From Salipiger mucosus DSM 16094 (GTDB taxonomy: Bacteria > Pseudomonadota > Alphaproteobacteria > Rhodobacterales > Rhodobacteraceae): a DNA stretch of 64,000 nt. The position numbers and the translations under genes were made by a program. Numbering within the stretch: position 1 is the first letter of the stretch; every line of letters begins with the position of its first letter. The stretch spans positions 184,047 through 248,046 of the forward strand of contig NZ_KE557275.1 in assembly GCF_000442255.1 (NCBI RefSeq). The letters run 5' to 3'. Of this stretch, positions 17,205-25,843 are shown one piece after another. Under the pieces are notes generated by a model. It was not told where the DNA came from and did not search any database. It worked only from the letters and a program-made list of their open reading frames with translations.

Positions 17205-18572
17205 TCAGCCCTCGACCTCGTTGCCCACCACGGTCTGCTCGCCCTTCAGGCCGATGGGCAGGCTTTCGAGGTAGGCGTTGGGGGTGCGGCCGTCGTAGGC
17301 GATGCCGTCGATGATGTCCTCGGCGGGCGTCGGCGCCTTGTAGCCGTCGCTGTCCCAGGGGAAGTCGGCCTCGTCGGCAAGGCCTTCGTCGACCAGCGCG
17401 CGGGCCGCCTCGAGGTAGATCTCGGGCTTGTAGACCGACTTGGCGACCTCGTCGTACCAGCTGTCCGGCTTCGCCTCGGCGATCTGGCCCCAGCGGCGCA
17501 TCTGGGTCAGGTACCAGATGGCGTCGGAGTAGAAGGGATAGGTCGCGTTGTAGCGGAAGAAGACATTGAAGTCGGGGACCGAGCGGGTGTCGCCCTTTTC
17601 ATACTCGAAGGTGCCGGTCATCGAGTTCGCGATGACCTCCTCGTCGGCGCCGACGTATTCCGGGCGCGACAGGATCTCGACGGCTTCCTCGCGGTTGGCG
17701 TTGTCGTTCTCGTCCAGCCACATGGCCGCGCGGATCAGCGCCTTGACCACGGCCTGGGTGGTGTTCGGGTTTTCCTCGGCGAACTCGGCGGTGATGCCGA
17801 AAACCTTCTCGGGGTTGTTCTTCCACAGCTCGTAGTCGGTAATCACCGGCACGCCGATGCCCTTGAACACCGCCTGCTGGTTCCAGGGCTCGCCCACGCA
17901 GTAGCCGTGGATCGTGCCGGCCTCGAGCGTGGCGGGCATCTGCGGCGGCGGCGTCACCGACAGGAAGACGTCGGCGTTGATCTGGCCCGAGATGTTCTCG
18001 GTCGAGTAGAAGCCCGGGTGCAGGCCACCGGCGGCGAGCCAGTAGCGCAGCTCGTAGTTGTGGGTCGAGACCGGAAAGACCATGCCCATGTTGAAGGGCT
18101 TGCCCTCGGACTTGTACTGCTCGACCACCGGCGCCAGCGCCTCGGCCGAGATGGGGTGCTGCGGCAGGCCCTCGTCGTTGGTCGGGATGTTGGGCTTCAT
18201 CGCTTCCCAGACCTCGTTCGACACGGTGATGCCGTTGCCGTTCAGGTCCATCGAGAAGGGCGTGATGATGTGCGCTTCGGTGCCGAAGCCGATGGTGGCG
18301 GCCAGCGGCTGGCCCGCGAGCATGTGCGCGCCGTCGAGCTGCCCGTCGATCACGCCGTCGAGCAGCACCTTCCAGTTGGCCTGTGCCTCGAGCGTGACGA
18401 AGAGCCCTTCGTCGAGGAAATAGCCCTGCTCGTAGGCCACCGCGAGCGGCGCCATGTCGGTGAGCTTGATGAAGCCGAAGGTGAGTTCGTCCTTTTCCAG
18501 CTCCAGCATCTGGGCCAGCGCGGGCGAGGTGAGCGCCGTGGAGGCAGCGAATGCGATGAGGGTCTTCTTCAT
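17205..18572 (-). CDS. nrtA: Nitrate-binding periplasmic protein
   Basis: 455-residue solute-binding protein of the NrtA/CmpA family that captures nitrate or nitrite for the NrtB permease. The signal peptide is [21 protein letters not shown]. Family motifs include [30 protein letters not shown] and [15 protein letters not shown] 18572 is set by the signal peptide; an earlier frame extension would place residues before it. It is the first gene of the structural operon, preceded by the attenuator leader at 18611-18691. Confidence 0.95.
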   Translation of the reverse strand: MKKTLIAFAASTALTSPALAQMLELEKDELTFGFIKLTDMAPLAVAYEQGYFLDEGLFVTLEAQANWKVLLDGVIDGQLDGAHMLAGQPLAATIGFGTEAHIITPFSMDLNGNGITVSNEVWEAMKPNIPTNDEGLPQHPISAEALAPVVEQYKSEGKPFNMGMVFPVSTHNYELRYWLAAGGLHPGFYSTENISGQINADVFLSVTPPPQMPATLEAGTIHGYCVGEPWNQQAVFKGIGVPVITDYELWKNNPEKVFGITAEFAEENPNTTQAVVKALIRAAMWLDENDNANREEAVEILSRPEYVGADEEVIANSMTGTFEYEKGDTRSVPDFNVFFRYNATYPFYSDAIWYLTQMRRWGQIAEAKPDSWYDEVAKSVYKPEIYLEAARALVDEGLADEADFPWDSDGYKAPTPAEDIIDGIAYDGRTPNAYLESLPIGLKGEQTVVGNEVEG

Positions 18573-18610
18573 GTCGTGTCCGTCCCTGAAGTGCGCCCGG
18601 AGGAACCGGG

Positions 18611-18667
18611 CAAAACAAAAAAGCCGCTGACGCACCGCGACGGATGTCGCAGAGGTCGAGCGGCTTT
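18611..18667 (-). terminator. Leader attenuator terminator ahead of nrtA
   Basis: In the transcript sense, AAAGCCGCT (18667-18659) pairs with AGCGGCTTT (18628-18620), followed by a T-rich run TTTTTTGTTTTG (18622-18611). This is an intrinsic terminator before the nrtA coding region. Its left arm overlaps the second ANTAR hairpin, so the two structures exclude each other. Confidence 0.8.
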
Positions 18668-18691
18668 GCTCAGCAATCCCAGGCTTTGGGA
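18658..18691 (-). promoter_or_regulatory. Two-hairpin ANTAR (NasT) antiterminator element
   Basis: Two copies of the hexamer AAAGCC lie 20 bases apart in the transcript sense, at 18687-18682 and 18667-18662. The second sits as a hexaloop on the stem GAGC/GCTC (18671-18658). The first sits between UCCC and GGGA (18691-18677). Both fit the known ANTAR loop rule of A at position 1 and G at position 4. NasT binding here should block the terminator when nitrate releases NasS. Confidence 0.78.
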
Positions 18692-18839
18692 GAATGTTTC
18701 GCCGATTCAGCTCCGTTGCTGGATCGTGAGCCCGTTATTCATGTTCGCACCCGGCCCGAGCAATGAAAAAGTTCCGATCCCCCGCATCTTTCCCGGTCTT
18801 CGGCGCCGTCGATGCTGCAGCTGCACAAAAACGCGCCGC

Positions 18840-20015
18840 TCAGTCGTGCCCGGGATCAAAAACTTTGCCATCGAAGAACCGGTCCGGGCCCAGAATCAGG
18901 TGCCCGGCCCCGGAGGCGACGGCGGTCTGCTGGCCCATCGCGCCCTCGATCTTCGAGGATGCGCCCGGCAGGTCGGCGCGCGTCGGGGCCAGCGCGGCGC
19001 GGTGCAGGTCCGAACGGAACACCCGCGCGGCGGCCCGGGCAGCCGCGTCGCGGTCGAGCCCGGTGCGGGCGGCAAGCTGACGGCCGATCCACTGCGCCTG
19101 GCTGCGCCAGGGGAAGGTGGCGGCGCCGCCGTGGAACTCGATGAAGCGCGGCACGCGGCGTTCGTCGCCCTGCGGCGTGATGACCATGCGCCCGGTCAGC
19201 GCGCGCTCGATGATCTCGGCGGGCAGGTCGAGGTAGGGGCTGCGGCTGAGCATCTCGGCCGCGAGGATGTGCGAGCCGGGCTCCGCCAGCCAGCGCCCCG
19301 CGCGCCAGACGGCGCGGATCAGCCGGCCGAGCATGGCCTCTTCCGCTTCGGCCCAGTCGTTGCGCACCGCGAGCACCTTTTCCGGCGAGAACTCCCAGAT
19401 CGCACGGCCCGGCAGCAGCAGCGTGCCGACGCCGGTCTCGATGGCCTGGCTGCCCCAGGGCTCGCCCACGCAGAAGGCGTCGATCTCGCCTGCCTCCATC
19501 GCATCGGCCATGAGCGGCGGGGGCACGGTGCGGATCTCGACCCCCTGCGGCGCGGGCAGACCCAGCGCGGAGAGCCAGTAATAGAGGAGCTCGGCATGCA
19601 TCGAGAAGGGAAAGGGCACGCCGATGCGCAGCGGTTCGGGGCTGACGCGGATCAGCGCCTCGCCCGCGAGGCGTGCGTCGTCGAAGGCAAAGTCGTGGCC
19701 CGCGTCGCGCAGCCGCGCGGCCAGCGCATTGCTGACGCCCACCACCTGCCCGTTCATCGAGAGGACAGACACGACCGACATGGTCGGTCCCGCGCCGCCC
19801 AGTCCCAGCGCGCCCGCGATCGGCATGGGCGAGAGCATCTGCGCCGCATCGACCCGGCCGAAGTTGAGCATGTCGCGCAGGCTCGACCACGAGGCGGCGC
19901 GGCGCAGGTCGAGCGAAATCCCCTCCTCGGCGGCATAGCCCATGTCCTGCGCCACGATCAGCGGCGCGGCATCGACCAGCGGGATGAACCCGACCGAGAG
20001 GGTCGCGGCCCTCAT
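18840..20015 (-). CDS. nasS: Nitrate/nitrite sensor NasS
   Basis: 391-residue NrtA-like protein without a signal peptide, so cytosolic. It starts MRAATLSVGFIPLVDAAPL and carries the family motifs VDAAQMLSPMPIAGAL and DAFCVGEPWGSQA. Known NasS proteins hold NasT inactive and release it when they bind nitrate or nitrite. The gene overlaps nasT by 4 bases (ATGA), matching co-expression of the pair, and lies 267 bases upstream of nrtA. That gap holds the leader and the presumed promoter. Confidence 0.93.
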   Translation of the reverse strand: MRAATLSVGFIPLVDAAPLIVAQDMGYAAEEGISLDLRRAASWSSLRDMLNFGRVDAAQMLSPMPIAGALGLGGAGPTMSVVSVLSMNGQVVGVSNALAARLRDAGHDFAFDDARLAGEALIRVSPEPLRIGVPFPFSMHAELLYYWLSALGLPAPQGVEIRTVPPPLMADAMEAGEIDAFCVGEPWGSQAIETGVGTLLLPGRAIWEFSPEKVLAVRNDWAEAEEAMLGRLIRAVWRAGRWLAEPGSHILAAEMLSRSPYLDLPAEIIERALTGRMVITPQGDERRVPRFIEFHGGAATFPWRSQAQWIGRQLAARTGLDRDAAARAAARVFRSDLHRAALAPTRADLPGASSKIEGAMGQQTAVASGAGHLILGPDRFFDGKVFDPGHD

Positions 20016-20596
20016 GACAGCAGCCCCGCGGCCGTGACAAGCGCCTGCGCCACCTCGGCCACCCGGCGGCCCTGGTCCATGGCGGTCTTGCGCAGCAGGG
20101 CATAGGCTTCGTCCTCGTCCACGCCGCGGGCTTTCATCAGCATGCCCTTGGCGCGGTCGATGACCTTGCGCTCTTCCAGCGCGCGCTTGGTCTCGGCCAG
20201 TTCGGTGCGCATCCGCTGGAACATGCGGAAGCGGGCGATGGCGGCGTCGAGGATGGGCTTCACGCGCTGCCGCTGTAGCCCGTCGACGACATAGGCCGAG
20301 ACGCCCGCCTCGATCGCGGCATCGGTCAGTCCCTCGTTGTCGCGGTCGACGAACATGGCCACCGGACGGTCGAGTGGCCCCGAGGCCAGCGCCAGTTCCT
20401 CAAGCGTGTCGCGCGAGGGGCTCTCGAGGTCGATCAGCACCACGTCCGGCTGCCGCGCGAGGATCTTGCGGGCCAGGCCCGTGGGCTCCGAGATGACGTG
20501 AACGTCGAACGCCCCGGCGTCACGCAGGCTGTCGACGATCAGCAGCGCGCGATCCCGGTCGGTTTCGACCACGACGATGGAAAGGGCATCGCTCAT
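20012..20596 (-). CDS. nasT: ANTAR-domain antiterminator NasT
   Basis: 194 residues. The N-terminal receiver-like domain (SIVVVETDRDRALLIVDSL, VVLIDLESPSRDTLEEL) is followed by a coiled linker (RFRMFQRMRTELAETKRAL). The C-terminal ANTAR domain at about 138-190 includes ERKVIDRAKGMLMKARGVDE and AYALLRKTAMDQG. It binds the paired hexaloop hairpins in the nrtA leader and lets transcription pass. It is first in the nasT-nasS pair and divergent from the aldolase gene across 160 bases. Confidence 0.95.
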   Translation of the reverse strand: MSDALSIVVVETDRDRALLIVDSLRDAGAFDVHVISEPTGLARKILARQPDVVLIDLESPSRDTLEELALASGPLDRPVAMFVDRDNEGLTDAAIEAGVSAYVVDGLQRQRVKPILDAAIARFRMFQRMRTELAETKRALEERKVIDRAKGMLMKARGVDEDEAYALLRKTAMDQGRRVAEVAQALVTAAGLLS

Positions 20597-20756
20597 ACCT
20601 CCTTAGCGCCACGTTCCCGCCCACTTGTAAAGGGGCCATCGCGGTCGGCCTGCCGCAGCGCGGCATCGGCGCACGGTTTTGCGGCGCCGGGATATCTGCT
20701 GGCGGTCGCCCTGAAACCCGGCTTATGGTCGCGCCGGATCAACCGGAGGAGACCTC

Positions 20757-21509
20757 ATGCCCGCACCCGCCAACACCTTCAAGAAGCGGCTCGAAGCCCG
20801 CGAGACCCAGGTCGGCCTCTGGGTGTCCTCGGGCGACGCCAGCATCGCCGAACTGGCCGCAGGCTGCGGCTACGACTGGCTGGTGATCGACGGCGAGCAC
20901 GGGCCCAACGGTCTGCGCGACATCCTCGGCCAGCTGCGCGCCGTGGGCGACAAGAGCCACCCCGTGGTGCGCGTCCCCGACGACAACCGCGCGACGATCA
21001 AGCAGATGCTGGACATCGGCGCGCAGACGATCCTCGTTCCGATGATCGACTCCGCCGAGCAGGCGCGCGAAGCGGTGCGCTCCATGCTCTACCCGCCCAA
21101 GGGCGTGCGCGGCGTCGGCGCGGCGGTGGCCCGGGCCTCGGGCTACAGCGCCATCGGTGACTACACACAGACCGCGAATGAGACCGTCTGCCTGCTGGTG
21201 CAGGTCGAGAGCCTGAAGGGCCTCGAGGCGCTGGACGATATCCTCGCGGTCGAGGGCGTGGACGGCGTGTTCATCGGACCCAGCGACCTTGGCACCGACA
21301 TGGGTTACGGACCCGACGCTCCCGAGGTGCGCGAGGCCGTGACCGGGGCGCTCAAGCGCATCCAGGAAGGCGGCAAGGCGGCCGGCGTGCTGGCCACGGT
21401 GCCGGACGTGGCCAAGGACTACGTCGACATGGGCGTCGAGTTCGTGGCGGTGGGCGGCGACGTCCTGGTCCTGCGCGCCGCGCTCTGCGATCTGCGCGCG
21501 AAGTTCTGA
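20757..21509 (+). CDS. HpcH/HpaI-family class II aldolase
   Basis: 250-residue metal-dependent pyruvate aldolase of the HpaI/GarL/YfaU group, which cleaves 2-keto-3-deoxy acids to pyruvate and an aldehyde. Motifs: GLWVSSGDASIAELAAGCGYDW, VIDGEHGPN, LVPMIDSAEQA, a metal-site Glu in VQVESLKGLEAL and Asp in FIGPSDLGTDMG. The substrate cannot be fixed from sequence. Its place beside sugar-acid genes makes a 2-keto-3-deoxy sugar acid plausible (inference). The start has a strong GGAGGAG site. It is divergent from nasT and convergent with the Ldh-family gene. Confidence 0.88.
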   Translation: MPAPANTFKKRLEARETQVGLWVSSGDASIAELAAGCGYDWLVIDGEHGPNGLRDILGQLRAVGDKSHPVVRVPDDNRATIKQMLDIGAQTILVPMIDSAEQAREAVRSMLYPPKGVRGVGAAVARASGYSAIGDYTQTANETVCLLVQVESLKGLEALDDILAVEGVDGVFIGPSDLGTDMGYGPDAPEVREAVTGALKRIQEGGKAAGVLATVPDVAKDYVDMGVEFVAVGGDVLVLRAALCDLRAKF

Positions 21510-21517
21510 GGCTCGAA

Positions 21518-21541
21518 GCCGGCCCTTTCGGGAGGGCCGGC
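21518..21541 (+). terminator. Hairpin after the aldolase gene
   Basis: GCCGGCCCT (21518-21526) and AGGGCCGGC (21533-21541) form a perfect 9-bp stem with a six-base loop, eight bases after the stop. A T-run is lacking. Confidence 0.55.
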
Positions 21542-21633
21542 GCCCGTCCGCCGGGTGGGCGCTTCTTCCGCGAGAGGCTCCGGCACTTTATCCCTCGGCC
21601 ATATGCCAGCAATCGAGGCGGCAGGCCGGATGT

Positions 21634-21668
21634 CGAAAAGCGCCCGCCCGAGGGGGCGGACGGGCGCT
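21634..21668 (-). terminator. Terminator of the gntR-dctPQM-idnD-ldh operon
   Basis: AGCGCCCG (21639-21646) pairs with CGGGCGCT (21661-21668). On the minus strand the stem runs into TTTTC, as expected for an intrinsic terminator of the operon ending at 21773. The rest of 21542-21772 holds other GC hairpins and no gene. Confidence 0.5.
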
Positions 21669-21772
21669 GGCCCGGCGCGCTTTGCGCTTGATTCCGGGCC
21701 GGGGAACCACCACTTGCACCGCGACCGCCCGCGGTCGGGCGCCGGCCCTTGTTCCCCGGCTTGAAACTGCCT

Positions 21773-22825
21773 TCAGAGCGGCTCCGGCAGCGCCACACCC
21801 AGCTCTTCTGCGCTGGCGCGCACGCGGGTCCAGACCTCGTCGGGCAGCGCGATGCCCTCGGTCCGGCTGCGCTCGACCATGGCCGCGGCGCGATCGCCCG
21901 GGATGCGCACCTGATCGAACCCCGGCGCGGGCCGGTTCGCCCGGCAGGCCGCGTTCAGCGCGTCAACCTGCGCCTTGAAGGGATCGAGCCCGGCAAAGGC
22001 TTCGGGGTCCATGACCTGCACGAAGACATTGCCGCCCCAGCGCGTGACCTCCTCGGCCCGGCCGTGGCCCGAAAGCGCCTGGCTCAGCATCTCGACCGTC
22101 AGCCCCATGGCATAGCCCTTGTGGCCGTGGTCCATGCCGCCCACCGGCAGGATCGTGCCGCGCGGATCGGCGTTCACGACGGTCGGGTCGGTGGTCGCGT
22201 TGCCCTCGCCGTCCAGCATCCAGGGGTGGTCGAACTGCCGCCCGCTGTTGATGTACTCGCGCACCTTCGAGACCGTCGTGATTGAGGCGCAGGTGTCGAT
22301 CAGCACCGGGTGGTCGCCCGCCGGATACCCCACGGCCCAGGGGTTGGGCGTGAGCGTCGGCTCCGTCCCGCCATAGGGTGCGACCCAGCGGCCCGAGGGG
22401 TCCGAGGTCGAGATCATGCAGACGAACCCGCGCTCGGCCGCGATGCGGGTGAGTGTCGAGAGACAGCCGATGTGGTGGCTGCGCCGGATCGCCAGCGCGG
22501 CGATACCGTGGCTGCCTGCACGCTCCATGCAGGTCTCGAGCGCCTGCGTCATGATCCAGTGACCCGGCAGGTAGTTGCCGTCCCAGACCATCGTGGCGCC
22601 CTTGTCGGTCACCACCTCGAGTTCTCCCTCCGAGGACATGCCGCCCGATGCGATCTCGGGCAGGTAGTAGGGCACCATCGACAGCCCATGCGTGGTGACG
22701 CCAAGCTCGTCGGTGCGGGTCAGAAGCTCGGCCACGACCTCGGCCTTCTCGGCGGCGAGCCCGCCCTTGGTGAGCATGTCCAGCGCAAGCGCCTTGAGAT
22801 CGTCGCGCGAATAGCGGTCCGTCAT
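21773..22825 (-). CDS. Ldh-family (malate/L-lactate/sugar-acid) dehydrogenase
   Basis: 350-residue NAD(P)-dependent oxidoreductase of the LDH2/MDH2 family, which includes 2,3-diketogulonate reductase (YiaK) and ureidoglycolate dehydrogenase. Motifs: TDELGVTTHGLSMVPYYLPEI, with the family His in the TTHG segment, then GSHGIAALAIRRSHHIG, GGTEPTLTPNPWAVGYPAG and GGMDHGHKGYAMGLTVE. Start ATG 22825 follows GGAGGACATC. It is the last gene of the minus-strand TRAP operon, so the substrate is likely a sugar-derived acid (inference). Confidence 0.85.
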   Translation of the reverse strand: MTDRYSRDDLKALALDMLTKGGLAAEKAEVVAELLTRTDELGVTTHGLSMVPYYLPEIASGGMSSEGELEVVTDKGATMVWDGNYLPGHWIMTQALETCMERAGSHGIAALAIRRSHHIGCLSTLTRIAAERGFVCMISTSDPSGRWVAPYGGTEPTLTPNPWAVGYPAGDHPVLIDTCASITTVSKVREYINSGRQFDHPWMLDGEGNATTDPTVVNADPRGTILPVGGMDHGHKGYAMGLTVEMLSQALSGHGRAEEVTRWGGNVFVQVMDPEAFAGLDPFKAQVDALNAACRANRPAPGFDQVRIPGDRAAAMVERSRTEGIALPDEVWTRVRASAEELGVALPEPL

Positions 22826-22929
22826 GATGTCCTCCCATGTGACGCCGCCGGCAACGGGTGCCGGCGGCCTTTTCGCTGTCGCGGGCGGATGCCCGCGCGC
22901 CTGTCGTGATGATGTGCCGGCCCGGCGCC

Positions 22930-23976
22930 CTAGCCCGCGAAGCTGAGGTGCACCTTCACGGCCTGCGTCCGGTCCCCGGCCAGCTTGAAGGCGGCGTCGG
23001 CGTCCTCGAGCGGAAAGGAGCCGGTGATCATCGGCCGCACGTCGATGCGGCGCGACGAGATGTTCGAGGCCGCCGTCTCGAAGTCCTCGCGCAGGAAGCG
23101 CTGCGTGCCCTGGAAGGTGAGTTCCTTGCCGACGATGGCATTAAGCGGCACTTTCGTCTCGCCGCCGACGCCGACCTGCACCAGCTTGCCCTGCGGGCGC
23201 AGCGCCGAGATGGCAGAGGCGATGGCGGGCGCCGCCGCCGAGCACTCGAAGACCACGTCGAAATGGCCCTTGTTCTCGGTGAAGCGCGCGAAACGGTCGG
23301 CCTGCGTGGCCATGTTGACCGTCTCGGTCGCGCCCATCTCGGCGGCCTTCGACAGCGTGAAGTCCTGCAGGTCGGTCACCACCACCTCGGAGGCACCCCC
23401 GGCCTTTGCCACGGCCGCGCAGAGCGCGCCGATGGGCCCCGCGCCGGTGACCAGCACGCGCTTTCCCTCGGTGCCGCCCGACATGGCGTGGGCGTGGGTG
23501 CAGACCGCGAGCGGCTCGGAACAGGCCGCCTCGGCCAGCGAGACATCGCCCGAGACCGGCACGCATTGCGCCGCGTCCACGACGATGCGGTCGCGGAAAA
23601 GGCCCTGTTCATGCGGAAAGCGCATGGCGGAGCCGGAGAAGCGCATGTTCAGGCAGTGCGTCGGCAGGCCCGCGTTGCAGTATTCGCAGTCGCCGCAGGG
23701 GCGCGAGGGGTTGATCGCGACATGCGCGCCCTTTTCCAGCCCGGTCACGCCCTCGCCCACCGCGAGCACGGTGCCCGAGGCCTCGTGGCCCAGGATGATC
23801 GGCTCCTTCACCACGATGGGGCCGAAGCCGCCGTGCTGGTAGTAGTGCAGGTCCGAACCGCAGATCCCGCCGGCGGACAGCGCCAGCAGCGCCTCGCCCG
23901 GGCCGGGCGCGGCGACGTCGAGGGTTTCGATGCGGATGTCTCCCTTCTGGTGGAGACGGCAGACGCGGGTGTCCAT
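22930..23976 (-). CDS. Zinc-dependent alcohol dehydrogenase, L-idonate 5-dehydrogenase-like
   Basis: 348-residue medium-chain dehydrogenase. The catalytic zinc site is GGICGSDLHYYQHGG with GHEASG. The structural zinc lobe has CGDCEYC and a fourth Cys in PTHCLNM. The NAD motif is GAGPIGALC. It resembles IdnD, which oxidises L-idonate to 5-ketogluconate, but other polyol or sugar-acid substrates are possible. ATG 23976 with GGAGGG upstream is preferred to an earlier in-frame ATG overlapping dctM. It lies 11 bases after dctM. Between it and the Ldh gene is a GC hairpin (about 22842-22867). Confidence 0.85.
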   Translation of the reverse strand: MDTRVCRLHQKGDIRIETLDVAAPGPGEALLALSAGGICGSDLHYYQHGGFGPIVVKEPIILGHEASGTVLAVGEGVTGLEKGAHVAINPSRPCGDCEYCNAGLPTHCLNMRFSGSAMRFPHEQGLFRDRIVVDAAQCVPVSGDVSLAEAACSEPLAVCTHAHAMSGGTEGKRVLVTGAGPIGALCAAVAKAGGASEVVVTDLQDFTLSKAAEMGATETVNMATQADRFARFTENKGHFDVVFECSAAAPAIASAISALRPQGKLVQVGVGGETKVPLNAIVGKELTFQGTQRFLREDFETAASNISSRRIDVRPMITGSFPLEDADAAFKLAGDRTQAVKVHLSFAG

Positions 23977-23987
23977 GGGACCCTCCT

Positions 23988-25265
23988 TCAGGGCATGAGC
24001 GTGTTGGGCAGCCATGTCGCGATGGCCGGCACGTAGGAGACAAGCAGCAGCACGGCGATGTTCGTCAACAGGAACGGCAGCACCGCGACGATCACCGGCG
24101 CCAGCGGCAGCCGCGCGATCCCTGCGCAGACGAAGAGACAGACCCCCACCGGCGGCGTTGTCAGGCCGATCATCAGGTTCAGCACCGCGAAGGTGGCGAA
24201 GTGAAGCGGATCGATCCCCACCGCCTGCGCCAGCGAGAGCAGCGGCACGAAGAGGATGATGAGCGCGGCGATCGTCTCCATGAACATGCCGACGAAGAGC
24301 AGCAGCAGGTTGATGATCAGGATCACCAGGAAGGGGTTGTCGGTGAAACCGAGCACCGCGTCGGCGATGGCCTGCGGGATACGCTCGGAGACGAGGATCC
24401 AGCCGAAGACGTTGGCGAAGCCCACCAGCGCGAGGATGCCGGCCGCCGAGATCGCGCTGTCGACGAGGATGGCGGGCACCTTGCGCAGCTTGAGCTCGCG
24501 GTAGATGAAGGCGCCGACGATCAGCGCGTAGACCGAGGCGACGACGGCGGTCTCGGTCGGCGTGGCGAGGCCGGAGAGCAGCCCGTAGATGATGAGGAAG
24601 GTCATCGCCAGCGCCCAGAAGGCACCGCCGAAGCTGCGCGCGACCTCGCCCCAGCCCTGCCAGGGCTGGCGGGGGAAGTTCTTGCGCGCCGAGATCACGT
24701 AGGCCGTCACCATCATGGCCACGCCCATCAGGATGCCGGGAATGGCGCCGGCGAGGAACATCTTGCCGACCGAGATGCCCGAGAGCGCACCGACGATGAT
24801 CATGGGCACGGAGGGCGGGATGATCGGTCCGACGGTCGAGGAGGCCGCCGTCACCGCGGCCGAGAAATCGCCGGGGTAGCCGGCCTTCTTCATGCCGGGG
24901 ATCATCACGCCGCCGATCGAGGCCGCGTCGGCCACGGCGGTGCCCGTGATGCCGCCAAAGAGCATCGAGGCGCCGATGTTGGTCAGCCCGAGCCCGCCGC
25001 GCACCCAGCCGATGAGCGCCTGCGCGAAGCGGATGATGCGGTTCGTGATGCCGCCCTGGTTCATCAGGTTCCCGGCGAGGATGAAGCCGGGGATCGAGAG
25101 CAGAACGAAGACATCCATGCCGGCATACATCTTCTGCGGCATGACCACCGCCGGAATGCCCGACAGCAGGATGTATACGAGAGAGGACAGCCCCAGCGTG
25201 ATCGCCACGGGGATGCCGATGATGAGCCCGCCCACGAAGACGGCGAAGAGAACCCAGACTTCCAT
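23988..25265 (-). CDS. dctM: TRAP transporter large permease
   Basis: 425-residue membrane protein of the DctM/SiaM type, the sodium-coupled translocating subunit, with about 12 hydrophobic segments (for example ITLGLSSLVYILLSG and LIINLLLLFVGMFME). Conserved family segments such as PGFILAGNLMNQGGI, TGTAVADAASIGGVMIPGM, STVGPIIPPSVPMII and LTTPPVGVCLFV are all present. It works with DctQ and DctP encoded upstream. Substrate is inferred from the neighbourhood (uxuAB, GntR) to be a hexuronate or related acid. Confidence 0.95.
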   Translation of the reverse strand: MEVWVLFAVFVGGLIIGIPVAITLGLSSLVYILLSGIPAVVMPQKMYAGMDVFVLLSIPGFILAGNLMNQGGITNRIIRFAQALIGWVRGGLGLTNIGASMLFGGITGTAVADAASIGGVMIPGMKKAGYPGDFSAAVTAASSTVGPIIPPSVPMIIVGALSGISVGKMFLAGAIPGILMGVAMMVTAYVISARKNFPRQPWQGWGEVARSFGGAFWALAMTFLIIYGLLSGLATPTETAVVASVYALIVGAFIYRELKLRKVPAILVDSAISAAGILALVGFANVFGWILVSERIPQAIADAVLGFTDNPFLVILIINLLLLFVGMFMETIAALIILFVPLLSLAQAVGIDPLHFATFAVLNLMIGLTTPPVGVCLFVCAGIARLPLAPVIVAVLPFLLTNIAVLLLVSYVPAIATWLPNTLMP

Positions 25266-25269
25266 GTTG

Positions 25270-25794
25270 TCAGCTTTCCGGCGCGTCGACGGCCTTTTCG
25301 GGCTTGCCGTCCTCGGCGCCCGAGAGCATCCCCACCACCCGCAGCAACGCGAAGAGCGCCAGCAGCGCCAGCAGCAGCGTGATGGTGAAATGCACGAAAT
25401 TCATTTGCAGACCAAGCGCGGGCGAACTCTGCATCGCGCCGATCGAGGTGTATTTCCAGGCGGCCGGGATCAGGTAGAGCGCCAGCCCGGCGGTCGCCAC
25501 GGCCGAGACCAGGCGCAGCACCCAGGGGGCGCGGCCCGGCAGGTGTTCGCAGATGACGTCGACATTGACCATGTCGCCCGTGCGCAGCGCCAGCCCCGCG
25601 CCGAAGGCCACGAGGTAGAGCAGCGCGAAGCGTGTTAGTTCCTCGGTCCAGACGGGCGAGTTGCCCAGCGTCCGCGTCACGACCTGGATCAGGACGGCGG
25701 CGATCAGGACGGCAAAGGCCACTCCCGCGCCGATGCGGGCGAGGAGCGAGAGGATCCGGATGATGCGTTCGGCAGTCTTCATAGCGTCCACCAT
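25270..25794 (-). CDS. dctQ: TRAP transporter small permease
   Basis: 174 residues with four predicted membrane helices (about 14-37, 51-69, 92-110, 133-156) and the family pattern SPVWTEELTRFALLYLVAFGAG around the second helix. A second in-frame ATG at 25782 with GGTGGA close upstream may be the true start and would remove four residues. It lies 4 bases before dctM and 49 bases after dctP. Confidence 0.92.
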   Translation of the reverse strand: MVDAMKTAERIIRILSLLARIGAGVAFAVLIAAVLIQVVTRTLGNSPVWTEELTRFALLYLVAFGAGLALRTGDMVNVDVICEHLPGRAPWVLRLVSAVATAGLALYLIPAAWKYTSIGAMQSSPALGLQMNFVHFTITLLLALLALFALLRVVGMLSGAEDGKPEKAVDAPES

Positions 25795-25843
25795 GCGCGG
25801 TGCGGCGGCCCCTGAACCGGGACCGCCGCGCTTCCGCGAGTGA

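Noticed and set aside
14342-17314. 990-codon plus-strand open frame opposite the nrt genes
   Set aside because: Spans three recognised minus-strand genes and the gaps between them; the composition is typical of antisense shadow and there is no motif.
22842-22867. GC hairpin between the Ldh and IdnD-like genes read as an operon terminator
   Set aside because: The T-run is on the plus-strand side, whereas both genes read on the minus strand; more likely a mild processing site.
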